From the NCBI GenBank assembly GCA_030698645.1, contig JAUYMV010000707.1, positions 1-9,834 on the forward strand: a stretch of 9,834 nt of DNA. Direction: 5' to 3'. Below are positions 1-8,090 of the stretch, one piece after another. Both the position numbers and the translations under genes were made by a program. The notes under the pieces are model-generated. The model was not told where the DNA came from. It made no database searches and saw only the letters and a program-made list of their open reading frames with translations. The stretch's first letter is position 1, and each line of letters opens with the position of its first letter. Source of the stretch: Mesorhizobium sp. GTDB taxonomy: Bacteria > Pseudomonadota > Alphaproteobacteria > Rhizobiales > Rhizobiaceae.

Positions 1-359
1 GTGGTCTTGCCATGCGTGCCGCCGATGGCGATCGCCTGGCGGAAGCGCATCAGTTCGGCGAGCATTTCCGCGCGCCGCACGATCGGCAGCAGCTTTTCGC
101 GCGCGGCCGCGAGTTCCGGATTGGATTTCTTGATCGCGGTCGAGATGACGACGACCTCGGCGGCGCCGAGATTCTCCGCCTTGTGGCCGACGAAGCACTG
201 GATGCCCCTGTCGCGCAGGCGCTGGACGTTGGCGCTGTCCGACTGGTCGGAGCCCTGGACCTGGTAGCCGAGAGTGTGCAGCACCTCCGCGATGCCGCTC
301 ATGCCGATGCCGCCGATGCCTATGAAATGCACCAGGCCTATGCTCTGCAGCATCTTCAT
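1..359 (-). CDS. murC: UDP-N-acetylmuramate--L-alanine ligase MurC (5' part, truncated by window edge)
   Basis: Cytoplasmic ATP-dependent ligase that adds L-alanine to UDP-MurNAc, the first amino acid of the stem peptide. Only the first 119 codons are inside the window, and the reading frame is open to base 1. The N-terminal UDP-binding Rossmann segment is visible as [15 protein letters not shown] (residues 11-25). The ATP-binding loop of the Mur ligases, GTHGKT (114-119), sits exactly at the edge. Both motifs are diagnostic of MurC rather than the other Mur ligases. The start ATG (359-357) overlaps the murG stop TGA (358-356) as ATGA, which implies translational coupling. No stop or frameshift is seen in the visible part. 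The central and C-terminal domains (about 350 more residues in the family) lie outside. Confidence 0.95.
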   Translation of the reverse strand, partial: MKMLQSIGLVHFIGIGGIGMSGIAEVLHTLGYQVQGSDQSDSANVQRLRDRGIQCFVGHKAENLGAAEVVVISTAIKKSNPELAAAREKLLPIVRRAEMLAELMRFRQAIAIGGTHGKT

Positions 360-1483
360 GCGCGAACGCCCCCCTTGTAGTCCCCGACCGTCATGCCGGA
401 CGCAATAGCCTCTGTCAGGTCGGCGAGCAAGTTGGTGGCGTCGGGCCGTCCGGCCGAACGCGCCGCGGCCGCCATGCGCGCCAGCCGCTCCGGCGCCTCC
501 ATCGCGCCGCCGATCAGCTGCGCGAGCTTTTCCGGAGAAAGCGTCGATTGCGGATGCACCTCGGCGCCGCCGGCCGCGGCAAGTGCTGCCGCATTGGCCG
601 CCTGGTCGTGGTCGAGCGCGTGCGGATAGGGCACCAGCATGGCCGGTCTGCCAATGGCCGCGATCTCCGACACGGTCGACGCGCCGGAGCGCGCAATGAC
701 GAGATGCGCCGCCGCGATGCGCGCGGCCATGTCGTCGAAGAAGGGCGAGATCCGCGCCGGGACGCCGAGGCGCTCGTAGGCGGCGCGGACGCCTGCCTCG
801 TCCTCCTTGCGCGCCTGCTGCACGACGCTGAGCCGCGCGCGAAGCGCGTCCGGCAGGAGCGCGATCGCCGCCGGGATCGCCTCGGAGAAGAACTGGGCGC
901 CCTGGCTTCCGCCGAACACCAGCAGATGGAACGGCGCGTCCGCCGACGATGGCGCGTAGTCGATTTTCGCCGCCTCGATCACCGCCGGCCGCACCGGGTT
1001 GCCCGTGACGACTGTCTTGTCCGGCACGCTGCTGGTCGCCTCGGTCAGGAACCCGCCGGCAACCGCCGTGACGCGCGGCGCCAGCGCCTTGTTGGCGCGG
1101 CCCATGACGGCGTTCTGTTCATGGATGAGGGTCGGCACGCCGCGCCTTGTCGCGGCATAGAGCGGCGGCAGGGTCGGGTAGCCGCCAAAGCCGACTACCG
1201 CCTTCGGCCGCAGCCTGGCGATTAGCGCCGAGGCCTGCCGGAAGCCGGTCCAGATGCGCCAGAACGTGCCTAGCAGCACCAGTGGATTGCGCGAGCCGAT
1301 GGTCGCCGACGCGATCGGATGGATGGCGCCGGCCGGAAACTTGCCGGCGAAGCGCTCGGCGCGGTCGTCGGTCGCCAGATGCACATCCCAGCCGCGCCGG
1401 GCCAGCTCATGTGACAGCGCTTCGGCCGGGAAGACATGCCCGCCCGTCCCGCCCGCCGACAGCAGGATCACGCCTTTGGGCAT
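356..1483 (-). CDS. murG: UDP-GlcNAc:undecaprenyl-PP-MurNAc-pentapeptide GlcNAc transferase MurG
   Basis: Membrane-associated GT-B glycosyltransferase that converts lipid I to lipid II on the cytoplasmic face. The protein is 375 aa, close to the usual 355-380. The N-terminal glycine-rich loop GGTGGH is at residues 11-16, followed by GFGGYPT (98-104), [11 protein letters not shown] (121-131) and GNPVR (161-165). In the C-terminal UDP-GlcNAc-binding domain there is a second glycine-rich loop, GGSQGA (191-196), then [10 protein letters not shown] (264-273) and DHDQAANA (291-298). All signature segments are intact. The start ATG lies 3 bases after the ftsW stop. A Shine-Dalgarno GGAG overlaps that TAG stop (reads GGAGTAGAAG before ATG), which supports this start. 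The stop overlaps the murC start as ATGA. Confidence 0.98.
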   Translation of the reverse strand: MPKGVILLSAGGTGGHVFPAEALSHELARRGWDVHLATDDRAERFAGKFPAGAIHPIASATIGSRNPLVLLGTFWRIWTGFRQASALIARLRPKAVVGFGGYPTLPPLYAATRRGVPTLIHEQNAVMGRANKALAPRVTAVAGGFLTEATSSVPDKTVVTGNPVRPAVIEAAKIDYAPSSADAPFHLLVFGGSQGAQFFSEAIPAAIALLPDALRARLSVVQQARKEDEAGVRAAYERLGVPARISPFFDDMAARIAAAHLVIARSGASTVSEIAAIGRPAMLVPYPHALDHDQAANAAALAAAGGAEVHPQSTLSPEKLAQLIGGAMEAPERLARMAAAARSAGRPDATNLLADLTEAIASGMTVGDYKGGVRA

Positions 1484-1486
1484 CTT

Positions 1487-2641
1487 CTACTCCGCCGCGA
1501 CGGCGCGCGGGTTCACATAGGCGAAGTCGCCCGACTTGCGCTTTTCCGGCCGCTTGCGCGTCAGCGCCAGCACCATGCCCATCGAGATCGCCATGGCGAT
1601 CAGCGACGAGCCGCCATAGGATATGAACGGCAGCGTCATGCCCTTGGCCGGCATCAGCTGCAGGTTGACGCCCATGTTGATGATCGACTGGAGGCCGAAC
1701 AGGATGACGAGGCCGGCGACCGAAAACCGCGTGAAGTCGTCGCTTTCCTTGAGCGCCACCTTGAGCCCGCGCAACACGATGAAGGCGAACAGGCCGACCA
1801 GCAGGATGCACAGCACGATGCCAAACTCCTCGCCGGCGACCGAGAAGATGAAATCGGTGTGGCTGTCGGGCAGGACGCGCTTGATGGTGCCCTCGCCCGG
1901 TCCCTGGCCGAACCAGCCGCCGCGCACGATCGCCTCTCGGCCCATCTCGGTCTGGAAGTTGTCGCCTTCGCCGGTCAGGAAGCGGTCGATGCGGCCGGCA
2001 ACGTGCGGGAAAAACGCATAGGCGCCAAACGCCCCGGCGGCGCCGATGGCGCCAAGAACGACGATCCACAGCCACGGCATGCCAGCCATGAAGAACATCA
2101 CGGCCCACGTGCACATCACCAGCATGGTCTGGCCGAGATCGGGCTGCGCGACGAGCAGCACGACCACCAGTCCGAGCAGGATCAGCGCGAAGAGATTGCC
2201 GGGGATCTGCGGCTGGCGGATATGTTCGGCGAACAGCCAGGCGCAGATGACGACGAACGCCGGCTTGAGGAATTCGGACGGCTGCAGCGACACGCCGGCA
2301 AACGATACCCAGCGCCGCGAACCCTTGACCTCGACGCCGAGGAAGAGCGCGGCGACCATCAGCACGAGGGCGCCGAGCAGCATCAGCAGCGCCAGACGCC
2401 GAACCTGGCGCTGGTCGAGGAAGGACACGGCGAGCATCGCGCCGACGGCCGGCAGCATGAAGATGATCTGCCGTGTGACGAAGTGATAGTTCTCCAGTCC
2501 GATGCGCTCGGCAACGGCGGGGCTTGCCGCGAAGGACAGAACCACGCCCAGCACCATCAGGATCAGGAAGGCGGCGAGGAACCATCGGTCGACGGTCCAC
2601 CACCAGTTGGAAACGAGTCCGCGGTCCGTGCGACTGTTCAT
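1487..2641 (-). CDS. ftsW: Peptidoglycan glycosyltransferase FtsW
   Basis: SEDS-family integral membrane protein that polymerises lipid II at the division septum, working with the class B PBP FtsI encoded upstream in the same operon. It has 384 aa, mostly hydrophobic, with about ten membrane segments beginning near residue 19. SEDS motifs seen: GSRRW (107-111), LQPSE (119-123), QPDLG (166-170), [10 protein letters not shown] (257-266) and [17 protein letters not shown] (330-346). The Asp in HTDFIF (D263) corresponds to the Asp known to be essential in RodA/FtsW polymerases. The C-terminal tail is basic then ends in VAAE. A longer open frame extends upstream inside murD, but the ATG at 2641-2639 is chosen. 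It forms an ATGA overlap with the murD stop, has GGAGG about 9-10 bases upstream, and gives a typical short N-terminus. Confidence 0.97.
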   Translation of the reverse strand: MNSRTDRGLVSNWWWTVDRWFLAAFLILMVLGVVLSFAASPAVAERIGLENYHFVTRQIIFMLPAVGAMLAVSFLDQRQVRRLALLMLLGALVLMVAALFLGVEVKGSRRWVSFAGVSLQPSEFLKPAFVVICAWLFAEHIRQPQIPGNLFALILLGLVVVLLVAQPDLGQTMLVMCTWAVMFFMAGMPWLWIVVLGAIGAAGAFGAYAFFPHVAGRIDRFLTGEGDNFQTEMGREAIVRGGWFGQGPGEGTIKRVLPDSHTDFIFSVAGEEFGIVLCILLVGLFAFIVLRGLKVALKESDDFTRFSVAGLVILFGLQSIINMGVNLQLMPAKGMTLPFISYGGSSLIAMAISMGMVLALTRKRPEKRKSGDFAYVNPRAVAAE

Positions 2642-4041
2642 CCTCGGGTCCCTCCGATGGGTTCGATTCCGTCGAGCGCCAGGACGGCGGCGCGGAAGGC
2701 GTCGCCCCTGACTTCGAAATTCTTGAACTGGTCGAAGCTGGCGCAGGCCGGCGACAGCAGCACCACGACGTCCTCGGCCTCGTCGCGCACCGCATCCCTG
2801 GTGGCATGCGCGACGGCGGCCGACAGGGTTCCGGCGATCTCGTAGGGCACGGCTTCGCCGAGCGTCGCCGAGAACGAGGGCGCCGCCTCGCCGATCAGAT
2901 AGGCCTTGGCGATGCGCGGGAAGAACGAGCGCAACGGCTCGATGCCGCCTTCCTTGGGCAGCCCGCCGGCGATCCAGTAGATGCGCGGAAAGCTCGACAG
3001 GGCGGGCGCGGCGGCATCCGCGTTGGTGGCCTTGGAATCGTTGACGAACAGCACCCTGCCCTGATGGCCGACCTGCTCCATGCGGTGTGCAAGGCCCGGG
3101 AAACTGTCGAGCCCGGGCTGGATGTCCTTGGCCGGGAGGCCGACCCTGAGGCAGGCCGCGACCGCGGCGAGCGCATTCTGCGCGTTGTGCTGGCCGCGCA
3201 GCGAGCCGATGCCTTCGAGCGTCGCGACCTGGCCGATGCGGCCGCCCTCGGCCCGCAACAGCGCATGGCCGTCGGCGAAGTAGCCGTCGGCGATCGCCAG
3301 CCGCTTGGAAATGCGGATGACGTCGTGGCCGGCGCGCTCCAGCCGGTCGGCGATCTGCGCGCACTGGATGTCGTCGATGCCGACGATGGCGGTGTCGCTG
3401 CCGGCGACCAGCCGTTCCTTGATGCCGGCATAGTGCTGCATCGTGCCATGACGGTCGAGATGGTCAGGCGTCAGGTTGAGCAGCACGCCCGCCGTCGGGT
3501 TGACCGAAGGCGCGAGGTCGATCTGGTAGGAAGAGCACTCGACGACGTAGTGCCGGCCGGCCCGCGGCGGATCGAGCGTCATGACGGCGCGGCCGATGTT
3601 GCCGCCCATCTGCGTGTCGAGCCCGGCGGATGCCAGCATGTGCGCGATCAGTGCGGTCGTGGTCGACTTGCCATTGGTGCCGGTGATAGCGATGAACGGC
3701 GCCTCGGGCGCGCTCCGACGGCGCTCGCGCGCGAACAGTTCGACGTCGCCGATAATCTCGACGCCGGCAGCCCGCGCGAGATCGACCGTCCAGTGCGGCT
3801 TGGGATGCGTCAGAGGCACGCCCGGCGACAGCACGAAGGAAGCAAAGCCCGACCAGTCGGCCCGGCGTAGGTCCTGCACCGCGATGCCTTCGTCGCGGGC
3901 GCGCGTCACGCTTGCCGGATTGTCGTCCCAGGCGGTGACCACCGCGCCGCCTTCCTGAAGCGCGCGCGCCGTCGCGATGCCGGATCCGCCGAGGCCGAAG
4001 AGGGCGACGTTCTTGCCGGAGAAGGTGCGCGCCGGGATCAT
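2638..4041 (-). CDS. murD: UDP-N-acetylmuramoyl-L-alanine--D-glutamate ligase MurD
   Basis: Cytoplasmic Mur ligase adding D-glutamate to UDP-MurNAc-L-Ala. It has 467 aa, normal to slightly long for the family. The N-terminal Rossmann domain has GLGGSG (16-21). The central ATPase domain has the P-loop TGTNGKST (120-127), ECSSYQ (168-173) and [11 protein letters not shown] (189-199). HYAGIKERL (203-211) contains the Lys (K208) at the position of the carbamylated lysine of Mur ligases. The C-terminal domain carries NDSKATN (334-340) and [10 protein letters not shown] (430-439), both typical of MurD. The start ATG follows the mraY TAG stop by 3 bases; the ribosome-binding signal AGGTAG overlaps that stop and is only moderate. 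The stop overlaps the ftsW start as ATGA. No disruption is seen. Confidence 0.98.
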   Translation of the reverse strand: MIPARTFSGKNVALFGLGGSGIATARALQEGGAVVTAWDDNPASVTRARDEGIAVQDLRRADWSGFASFVLSPGVPLTHPKPHWTVDLARAAGVEIIGDVELFARERRRSAPEAPFIAITGTNGKSTTTALIAHMLASAGLDTQMGGNIGRAVMTLDPPRAGRHYVVECSSYQIDLAPSVNPTAGVLLNLTPDHLDRHGTMQHYAGIKERLVAGSDTAIVGIDDIQCAQIADRLERAGHDVIRISKRLAIADGYFADGHALLRAEGGRIGQVATLEGIGSLRGQHNAQNALAAVAACLRVGLPAKDIQPGLDSFPGLAHRMEQVGHQGRVLFVNDSKATNADAAAPALSSFPRIYWIAGGLPKEGGIEPLRSFFPRIAKAYLIGEAAPSFSATLGEAVPYEIAGTLSAAVAHATRDAVRDEAEDVVVLLSPACASFDQFKNFEVRGDAFRAAVLALDGIEPIGGTRG

Positions 4042-4044
4042 TGG

Positions 4045-5127
4045 CTACCTGAGCTTCAGCGTCGACAGGCCGACGAGCGCCAGGATGACCGCGATGATCC
4101 AGAAGCGGATGACGATCTGGCTCTCGGTCCAGCCGAGCTTCTCGAAATGATGGTGGATCGGCGCCATCAGGAAGACGCGCCTGCCGGTCATCTTGAAATA
4201 GCCGACCTGGATGATGACCGACATCGCCTCCATGACGAACAAGCCGCCGATGATGGCCAGCACGATCTCGTGCTTGGTGGCGACCGCGATGGTTCCGATC
4301 AGGCCGCCCAGCGCCAGCGAGCCGGTGTCGCCCATGAAGATGGCGGCCGGCGGGGCGTTGAACCAGAGGAAGCCCAGCCCCGCGCCGATGACCGCGCCAA
4401 GCACGACGGCAAGCTCGCCGGTGCCGGGCGTGAAGTGGATCTGCAGATAGTTGGCGAAGACGGCATTGCCGGAGAGATAGGCGATGACGCCGAACGAGGC
4501 GGCCGCGATCATCACCGGAACGATGGCGAGGCCGTCGAGGCCGTCCGTCAGGTTTACCGCATTGCCGGCGCCGACCATGACGAAACAGGCGAAGGGAATG
4601 AAGAACCAGCCGAGATCGATGAGCAGGTCCTTGATGAAGGGAAAGGTCAGCGACGACGAGAACGGCGCCTGTCCGGCGCGCATGATGACAAAGGCCGCCA
4701 TGCACGCGATCAGGAATTCGATACCGAGCCTGACCCGTCCGGAGACGCCATGATGCGACTGCTTGGTGACCTTCATGTAGTCGTCGTAGAAGCCGATCGC
4801 CCCGAACGAGACCGTCACGAAGAGCACCGCCCAGACGTAGGGGTTGGCCAGATTGGCCCACAGCAGGGACGACGCGACGATGCCCGAGATGATCATCAGC
4901 CCGCCCATCGTCGGCGTGCCGGCCTTCTTGAAATGCGTCTGCGGACCGTCGGCGCGGATCGGCTGGCCCTTGCCCTGGCGCATGCGCAGGCTGTCGATGA
5001 CGCCGGGTCCGAACATGAATACGATCAGCGCCGAGGTGATCAGCGCGCCGCCGACGCGGAACGTGATGTAGCGGAACACGTTGAAGGCCGAGACCTGGTC
5101 GGAGAAATCGACAAGCAGCGTCAGCAT
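4045..5127 (-). CDS. mraY: Phospho-N-acetylmuramoyl-pentapeptide-transferase MraY (lipid I synthase)
   Basis: Polytopic inner-membrane enzyme that transfers phospho-MurNAc-pentapeptide from UDP to undecaprenyl phosphate, the first membrane step of peptidoglycan synthesis. Its 360 aa match the family length. About ten hydrophobic segments are separated by the conserved polar loops: GTPTMGGL (70-77), the Asp pair in FYDDYMKV (113-120, D115/D116), NLTDGLDG (192-199), FMGDTGS (264-270, D267) and MAPIHHHFE (321-329, the HHH motif). All known catalytic or Mg-binding positions are present. The start MLTLLVDFS is typical. A run of seven G followed by A, 9-10 bases before ATG, is the only plausible ribosome-binding site. 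A 34-base gap separates it from murF, the larger of only two true gaps next to ATGA-type stops; see the mini-ORF entry. It ends with TAG 3 bases before murD. Confidence 0.98.
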   Translation of the reverse strand: MLTLLVDFSDQVSAFNVFRYITFRVGGALITSALIVFMFGPGVIDSLRMRQGKGQPIRADGPQTHFKKAGTPTMGGLMIISGIVASSLLWANLANPYVWAVLFVTVSFGAIGFYDDYMKVTKQSHHGVSGRVRLGIEFLIACMAAFVIMRAGQAPFSSSLTFPFIKDLLIDLGWFFIPFACFVMVGAGNAVNLTDGLDGLAIVPVMIAAASFGVIAYLSGNAVFANYLQIHFTPGTGELAVVLGAVIGAGLGFLWFNAPPAAIFMGDTGSLALGGLIGTIAVATKHEIVLAIIGGLFVMEAMSVIIQVGYFKMTGRRVFLMAPIHHHFEKLGWTESQIVIRFWIIAVILALVGLSTLKLR

Positions 5128-5165
5128 TGTGGTTCGTCCCCCCCAGGAACGGTGAGCGCTTTCAT
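5121..5165 (-). other. Possible 14-codon bridging mini-ORF between murF and mraY
   Basis: An ATG at 5165-5163 overlaps the murF stop as ATGA and opens a frame encoding [14 protein letters not shown]. It ends at TGA 5123-5121, which lies just after the mraY ATG (5127-5125), an overlap of 7 bases with mraY. It therefore spans the only murF-mraY gap from stop to start. It could carry ribosomes from murF to mraY by successive termination-reinitiation. No strong ribosome-binding site precedes it and the peptide resembles nothing I know, so it may be chance; any function would more likely lie in translation than in the peptide itself. Confidence 0.2.
5138..5144 (-). promoter_or_regulatory. Putative ribosome-binding site of mraY: G7 homopolymer
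   Basis: Seven consecutive G on the minus strand, followed by A, end 10 bases before the mraY ATG. No better purine-rich AGGAGG-like sequence is present in the murF-mraY gap, so this tract, able to pair with the CCUCC anti-Shine-Dalgarno with a G-U wobble, is inferred to serve as the site. It is unusual because the other junctions use GGAG- or AGG-type signals. Confidence 0.4.
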
Positions 5166-6595
5166 GCGCGTTTCTGACTTTCGGCCTCGGCCGGATACTG
5201 TTTCAGCAGCGCATCGACCAGCTTGGAAAAGCCGATGCCCTTGGACGATTTGATCATGACCGCGTCGCCCGGGCGCAATGCCGCGAGCAGCACCGGCTTC
5301 AACGCATCGACGTCGGGCAGCCAGGCGGCGAGTTGCGCCTTCGGCAGCAGGTCGGCGAGCGCCTTCATTTCCGGTCCGGCGAGATAGACGAGGTCGGTCT
5401 TCGTGGCGGCGATGAGTTCGGCAAGCCCGGCGTGCAGCTTGGCGGAGTGGACGCCGAGTTCCAGCATGTCGCCGAGCACCGCGATGCGCCGCCCGGAGCC
5501 GGCGACCTGCGTCGCGTCGAGCAGGTCGACCGCCGCCTTCATCGAGGCCGGGTTGGCGTTGTAGCTCTCGTCGATCAGCGTGATCGGCTGGCTTGCGCGG
5601 CCGAGCAGATGGCGCTGGCCGCGGCCGCCTTCGGCGCGCAGGTCGGCGAGCGCCAGCGTCACCTTGGCAAGATCGGCGCCGGCAAGCTGGGCCGCGCCGA
5701 GCACCGCCAGCGCGTTCTGCACCATGTGGCGGCCGGGTACGCCGATGCGCGCGACGATCTCCCTGCCGCCGACCTTCGCCGTCATCGTGGAGTGATCGGC
5801 GTGCAGCTCGCATTTGACCAGTCGGTAGGTCGACCGCGCATGTTCGCCGAAGCCCTCGACATGCGTCACGCCGGCTGCTTTCGCGAGCTTTTCGAGGAGC
5901 TTCCAGCGGGAATCGTCACGGTTGAGAAGCGCGTGGCCACCGGGCTCGATGCCTTCGAATATCTCCGCCTTGGCGCGCGCGATGTCGTCGAGGCCGCGGA
6001 AATGGCCGAGATGGGCGGCCGCGATCAGCGTGACGATGGCGATGTGCGGCCGCACCAGCCTGACCAGCGGCCGGATCTCGTCCGGATGGTTCATGCCGAT
6101 CTCGAACACCGCGTAGTCGGCGTCTTCCGGCAGCCGCGCCAGCGTCAGCGGAACGCCCCAGTGATTGTTGAACGACGCCGCCGAGGCGTGCACCCTGCCG
6201 GCCGCCGACAGGACGTGGCGCAGCGCCTCCTTGGTGGTCGTCTTGCCGGCCGAACCGGTGACCGCGATGATCCTGGCCCCGGAGCGCGCGCGCGCGGCGA
6301 CGCCGAGCTTTTCGAGCCCGCCCAGCACGTCGTCGACGACGATCATTGGCGTCGTGATGCGGCCGAGCGCCGGCAGCTTGCCCTCGGCGACGACCAGCAG
6401 GCTGGCGCCGGCCTTGATCGCGGCGGTCGCGAAATCGTGGCCGTCCATGGCGTCGCCCTTGATGGCGAAGAAGGCTTCGCCGGGCTGCAGGCTGCGGCTG
6501 TCGATCGAGATGCCGGTAATGCCGGCCGGCAACTGCCCGACCGGCCTGCCGCCCATGGCGTCGACCATCGTCTCGGCGGTCCACAGCCAGCTCAT
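5162..6595 (-). CDS. murF: UDP-N-acetylmuramoyl-tripeptide--D-alanyl-D-alanine ligase MurF
   Basis: Cytoplasmic Mur ligase that adds D-Ala-D-Ala to the UDP-MurNAc-tripeptide, completing the pentapeptide used by MraY. It has 477 aa, in the usual range. The N-terminal domain shows IDSR (31-34) and [14 protein letters not shown] (42-55), the substrate-binding region. The ATPase domain has TGSAGKTT (113-120), [10 protein letters not shown] (141-150), EIGMNH (165-170) and AHLGHF (194-199). The C-terminal domain has DESYNANP (342-349), LGDMLELG (374-381) and IKSSKG (448-453). The [12 protein letters not shown] pair distinguishes MurF from MurE. The start ATG overlaps the murE stop as ATGA, with GGAGAAGG a few bases upstream inside murE. 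It ends in GCA TGA, giving another ATGA 34 bases before mraY. Confidence 0.98.
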   Translation of the reverse strand: MSWLWTAETMVDAMGGRPVGQLPAGITGISIDSRSLQPGEAFFAIKGDAMDGHDFATAAIKAGASLLVVAEGKLPALGRITTPMIVVDDVLGGLEKLGVAARARSGARIIAVTGSAGKTTTKEALRHVLSAAGRVHASAASFNNHWGVPLTLARLPEDADYAVFEIGMNHPDEIRPLVRLVRPHIAIVTLIAAAHLGHFRGLDDIARAKAEIFEGIEPGGHALLNRDDSRWKLLEKLAKAAGVTHVEGFGEHARSTYRLVKCELHADHSTMTAKVGGREIVARIGVPGRHMVQNALAVLGAAQLAGADLAKVTLALADLRAEGGRGQRHLLGRASQPITLIDESYNANPASMKAAVDLLDATQVAGSGRRIAVLGDMLELGVHSAKLHAGLAELIAATKTDLVYLAGPEMKALADLLPKAQLAAWLPDVDALKPVLLAALRPGDAVMIKSSKGIGFSKLVDALLKQYPAEAESQKRA

Positions 6596-8046
6596 GCCGC
6601 CTTCTCCAGGAGTGCGGCGCGAACCTCGGCATGGTCGGAGAAGGGATGCTCGACGTCGCCGATCTTCTGGCCTTCCTCGTGCCCCTTGCCGGCGACGATC
6701 AGCGTGTCGCCCGCCGACAGCATGGCGACGGCGCGGCGGATGGCCTCGCGGCGGTCACCGATCTCGATGGCGCCGGGCGCGTTGGCGAGGATTTCGGCGC
6801 GGATCGCGGCGGGAACTTCCGAGCGCGGATTGTCGTCGGTGACGATGCTGACGTCGGCCAGCCTGACCGCGATGCCGCCCATGATCGGCCGCTTGCCGCG
6901 GTCGCGGTCGCCGCCGCAGCCGAACACGACGATGACGCGGCCGGTGGTGAACGGGCGCACCGCCAGCAGCACGTTTTCGAGCGCCTCCGGCTTGTGCGCG
7001 TAGTCGACATAGACCGGCGCGCCGCCCGGCGTCTGGCCGACGAGGTCGAGCCTGCCCGGCGCGCCCTGCAGGTGTTCGAGCGCGGCGAGCGCGGTTGCCG
7101 CCGTTGTGCCGGTCGCGATGGCGAGCCCGGCCGCGACGAGCGCGTTCGACATCTGGAAGTCGCCGGCGAGCGGCAGGTCGATCTCATGGATGACGCCGTC
7201 CGCCTCGATCTCCGCGCGCTGGCGGAAGCGCTCGAGTTCCAGGCGCTTCAGCCGCAGGAAATTGCCCTTTCGGCCGACCGTCAGCACGTCGAGGCCGGCG
7301 GCCCGCGCCGCCTTCTCGGTCGCCGCCGACCACGGATCGTCGGCGAAGATGACCGCCGGCCGGCCGCGCTCGAGCAGCGTGTCGAACAGGCGCATCTTGG
7401 CGGCATGGTAGTGTTCGATCGTCGGATGATAGTCCATGTGGTCGCGGCCGAGATTGGTGAACCCGCCGGCGGCAAGCTTCACGCCATCGAGCCGGCGCTG
7501 CGCGAGCCCATGGCTCGACGCTTCCATCGCCGCATGCGTCACGCCGCCGTCGGCCAGTTCTCGCAGCAGGCGGTGCAGTTCGACGGGATCGGGCGTCGTC
7601 AGAGTGCCGTAGTCGTTGCGGCCGGGCGCGACGACGCCCGTGGTGCCGATGCTGGCCGCCTGTTCGCCCGCACGGGTCCAGATCTGGCGGAGGAATGAGA
7701 CGACCGAGGTCTTTCCGCTGGTACCGGTGACGGCGACCATGGTTTCGGGCTGGCGGCCGTAGAAGCGCGCGGCGGCGAGCGCCAGTGCGCGCCGCGGGTC
7801 GGAGACATGCAGGACGGCAACGGAAAGGCCGGAAATCGGGGCGTCCTCGGCCGCGATGACGGCGACCGCGCCGCGCGATGCCGCATCGGCCGCATAGGCC
7901 GCGCCGTCGGCTTTCGTGCCAGTCAGCGCGGCAAACAGAAAGCCGGGCTTCACCGCGCGCGAATCCGAGGTCAGGCCCGCGACCTGGATTTCACCGGCCG
8001 CGCCCTCTCCGATCGGCAGGAGTCCGGCAAAGTCCTTCAGCTTCAT
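6592..8046 (-). CDS. murE: UDP-N-acetylmuramoyl-L-alanyl-D-glutamate--2,6-diaminopimelate ligase MurE
   Basis: Cytoplasmic Mur ligase adding the third stem-peptide residue. With the start at 8046 it has 484 aa, typical for the family. SDSR (27-30) marks the N-terminal UDP-binding domain. The ATPase domain has TGTSGKTS (107-114), TTPDP (150-154), EASSHGL (175-181) and [10 protein letters not shown] (198-207). [10 protein letters not shown] (212-221) contains K217, at the carbamylated-Lys position. DDNPR (404-408), the signature for meso-diaminopimelate instead of lysine, and AGKGHE (452-457) lie in the C-terminal domain. Start choice: [10 protein letters not shown] is the usual N-terminus and a GAGTGGA element lies 6 bases upstream. 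An in-frame ATG at 8094 would add 16 arginine-rich residues and overlap the ftsI stop as ATGA, but has no visible ribosome-binding site. The stop overlaps the murF start. Confidence 0.95.
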   Translation of the reverse strand: MKLKDFAGLLPIGEGAAGEIQVAGLTSDSRAVKPGFLFAALTGTKADGAAYAADAASRGAVAVIAAEDAPISGLSVAVLHVSDPRRALALAAARFYGRQPETMVAVTGTSGKTSVVSFLRQIWTRAGEQAASIGTTGVVAPGRNDYGTLTTPDPVELHRLLRELADGGVTHAAMEASSHGLAQRRLDGVKLAAGGFTNLGRDHMDYHPTIEHYHAAKMRLFDTLLERGRPAVIFADDPWSAATEKAARAAGLDVLTVGRKGNFLRLKRLELERFRQRAEIEADGVIHEIDLPLAGDFQMSNALVAAGLAIATGTTAATALAALEHLQGAPGRLDLVGQTPGGAPVYVDYAHKPEALENVLLAVRPFTTGRVIVVFGCGGDRDRGKRPIMGGIAVRLADVSIVTDDNPRSEVPAAIRAEILANAPGAIEIGDRREAIRRAVAMLSAGDTLIVAGKGHEEGQKIGDVEHPFSDHAEVRAALLEKAA

Positions 8047-8052
8047 AGAATG

Positions 8053-8059
8053 TCCACTC
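8053..8059 (-). promoter_or_regulatory. Weak ribosome-binding site favouring the downstream murE start
   Basis: The minus strand reads GAGTGGA here, 6 bases before the ATG at 8046. It is a partial match to the Shine-Dalgarno consensus. The competing ATG at 8094 is preceded by pyrimidine-rich ftsI coding sequence (CTCGTCACCTACCA) without any such element, so this site tips the start choice to 8046. Confidence 0.4.
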
Positions 8060-8090
8060 AACGAGCGCCGCCCCCCGCGCGCCTCGAGAA

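Noticed and set aside
1436..2845. Plus-strand open frame of 469 codons antisense to ftsW
   Set aside because: The product is dominated by His, Gln, Glu, Asp and Arg, the mirror of hydrophobic membrane codons on the other strand. ftsW is intact and explains the base composition.
1487..3364. Extended 625-codon version of ftsW
   Set aside because: The first 241 codons are an out-of-frame reading of murD, Arg-rich and without motifs. The ATG at 2641 with its ATGA overlap and GGAGG gives a normal FtsW.
2524..3870. Plus-strand open frame of 448 codons antisense to murD
   Set aside because: An Arg/Asp/Gly-rich shadow translation with no recognisable motif, lying entirely over murD and the ftsW start.
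5128..5161. Possible internal promoter or terminator in the murF-mraY gap
   Set aside because: Only 34 bases, with no hairpin followed by a T-run and no recognisable -35/-10 pair; co-transcription is more likely.
5333..7003. Plus-strand open frame of 556 codons antisense to murF and murE
   Set aside because: Its translation is rich in Arg, Asp, Gly and Ala with low complexity and no known domain, as expected for the complement of GC-rich coding sequence. The opposite strand carries complete MurF and MurE with all motifs.
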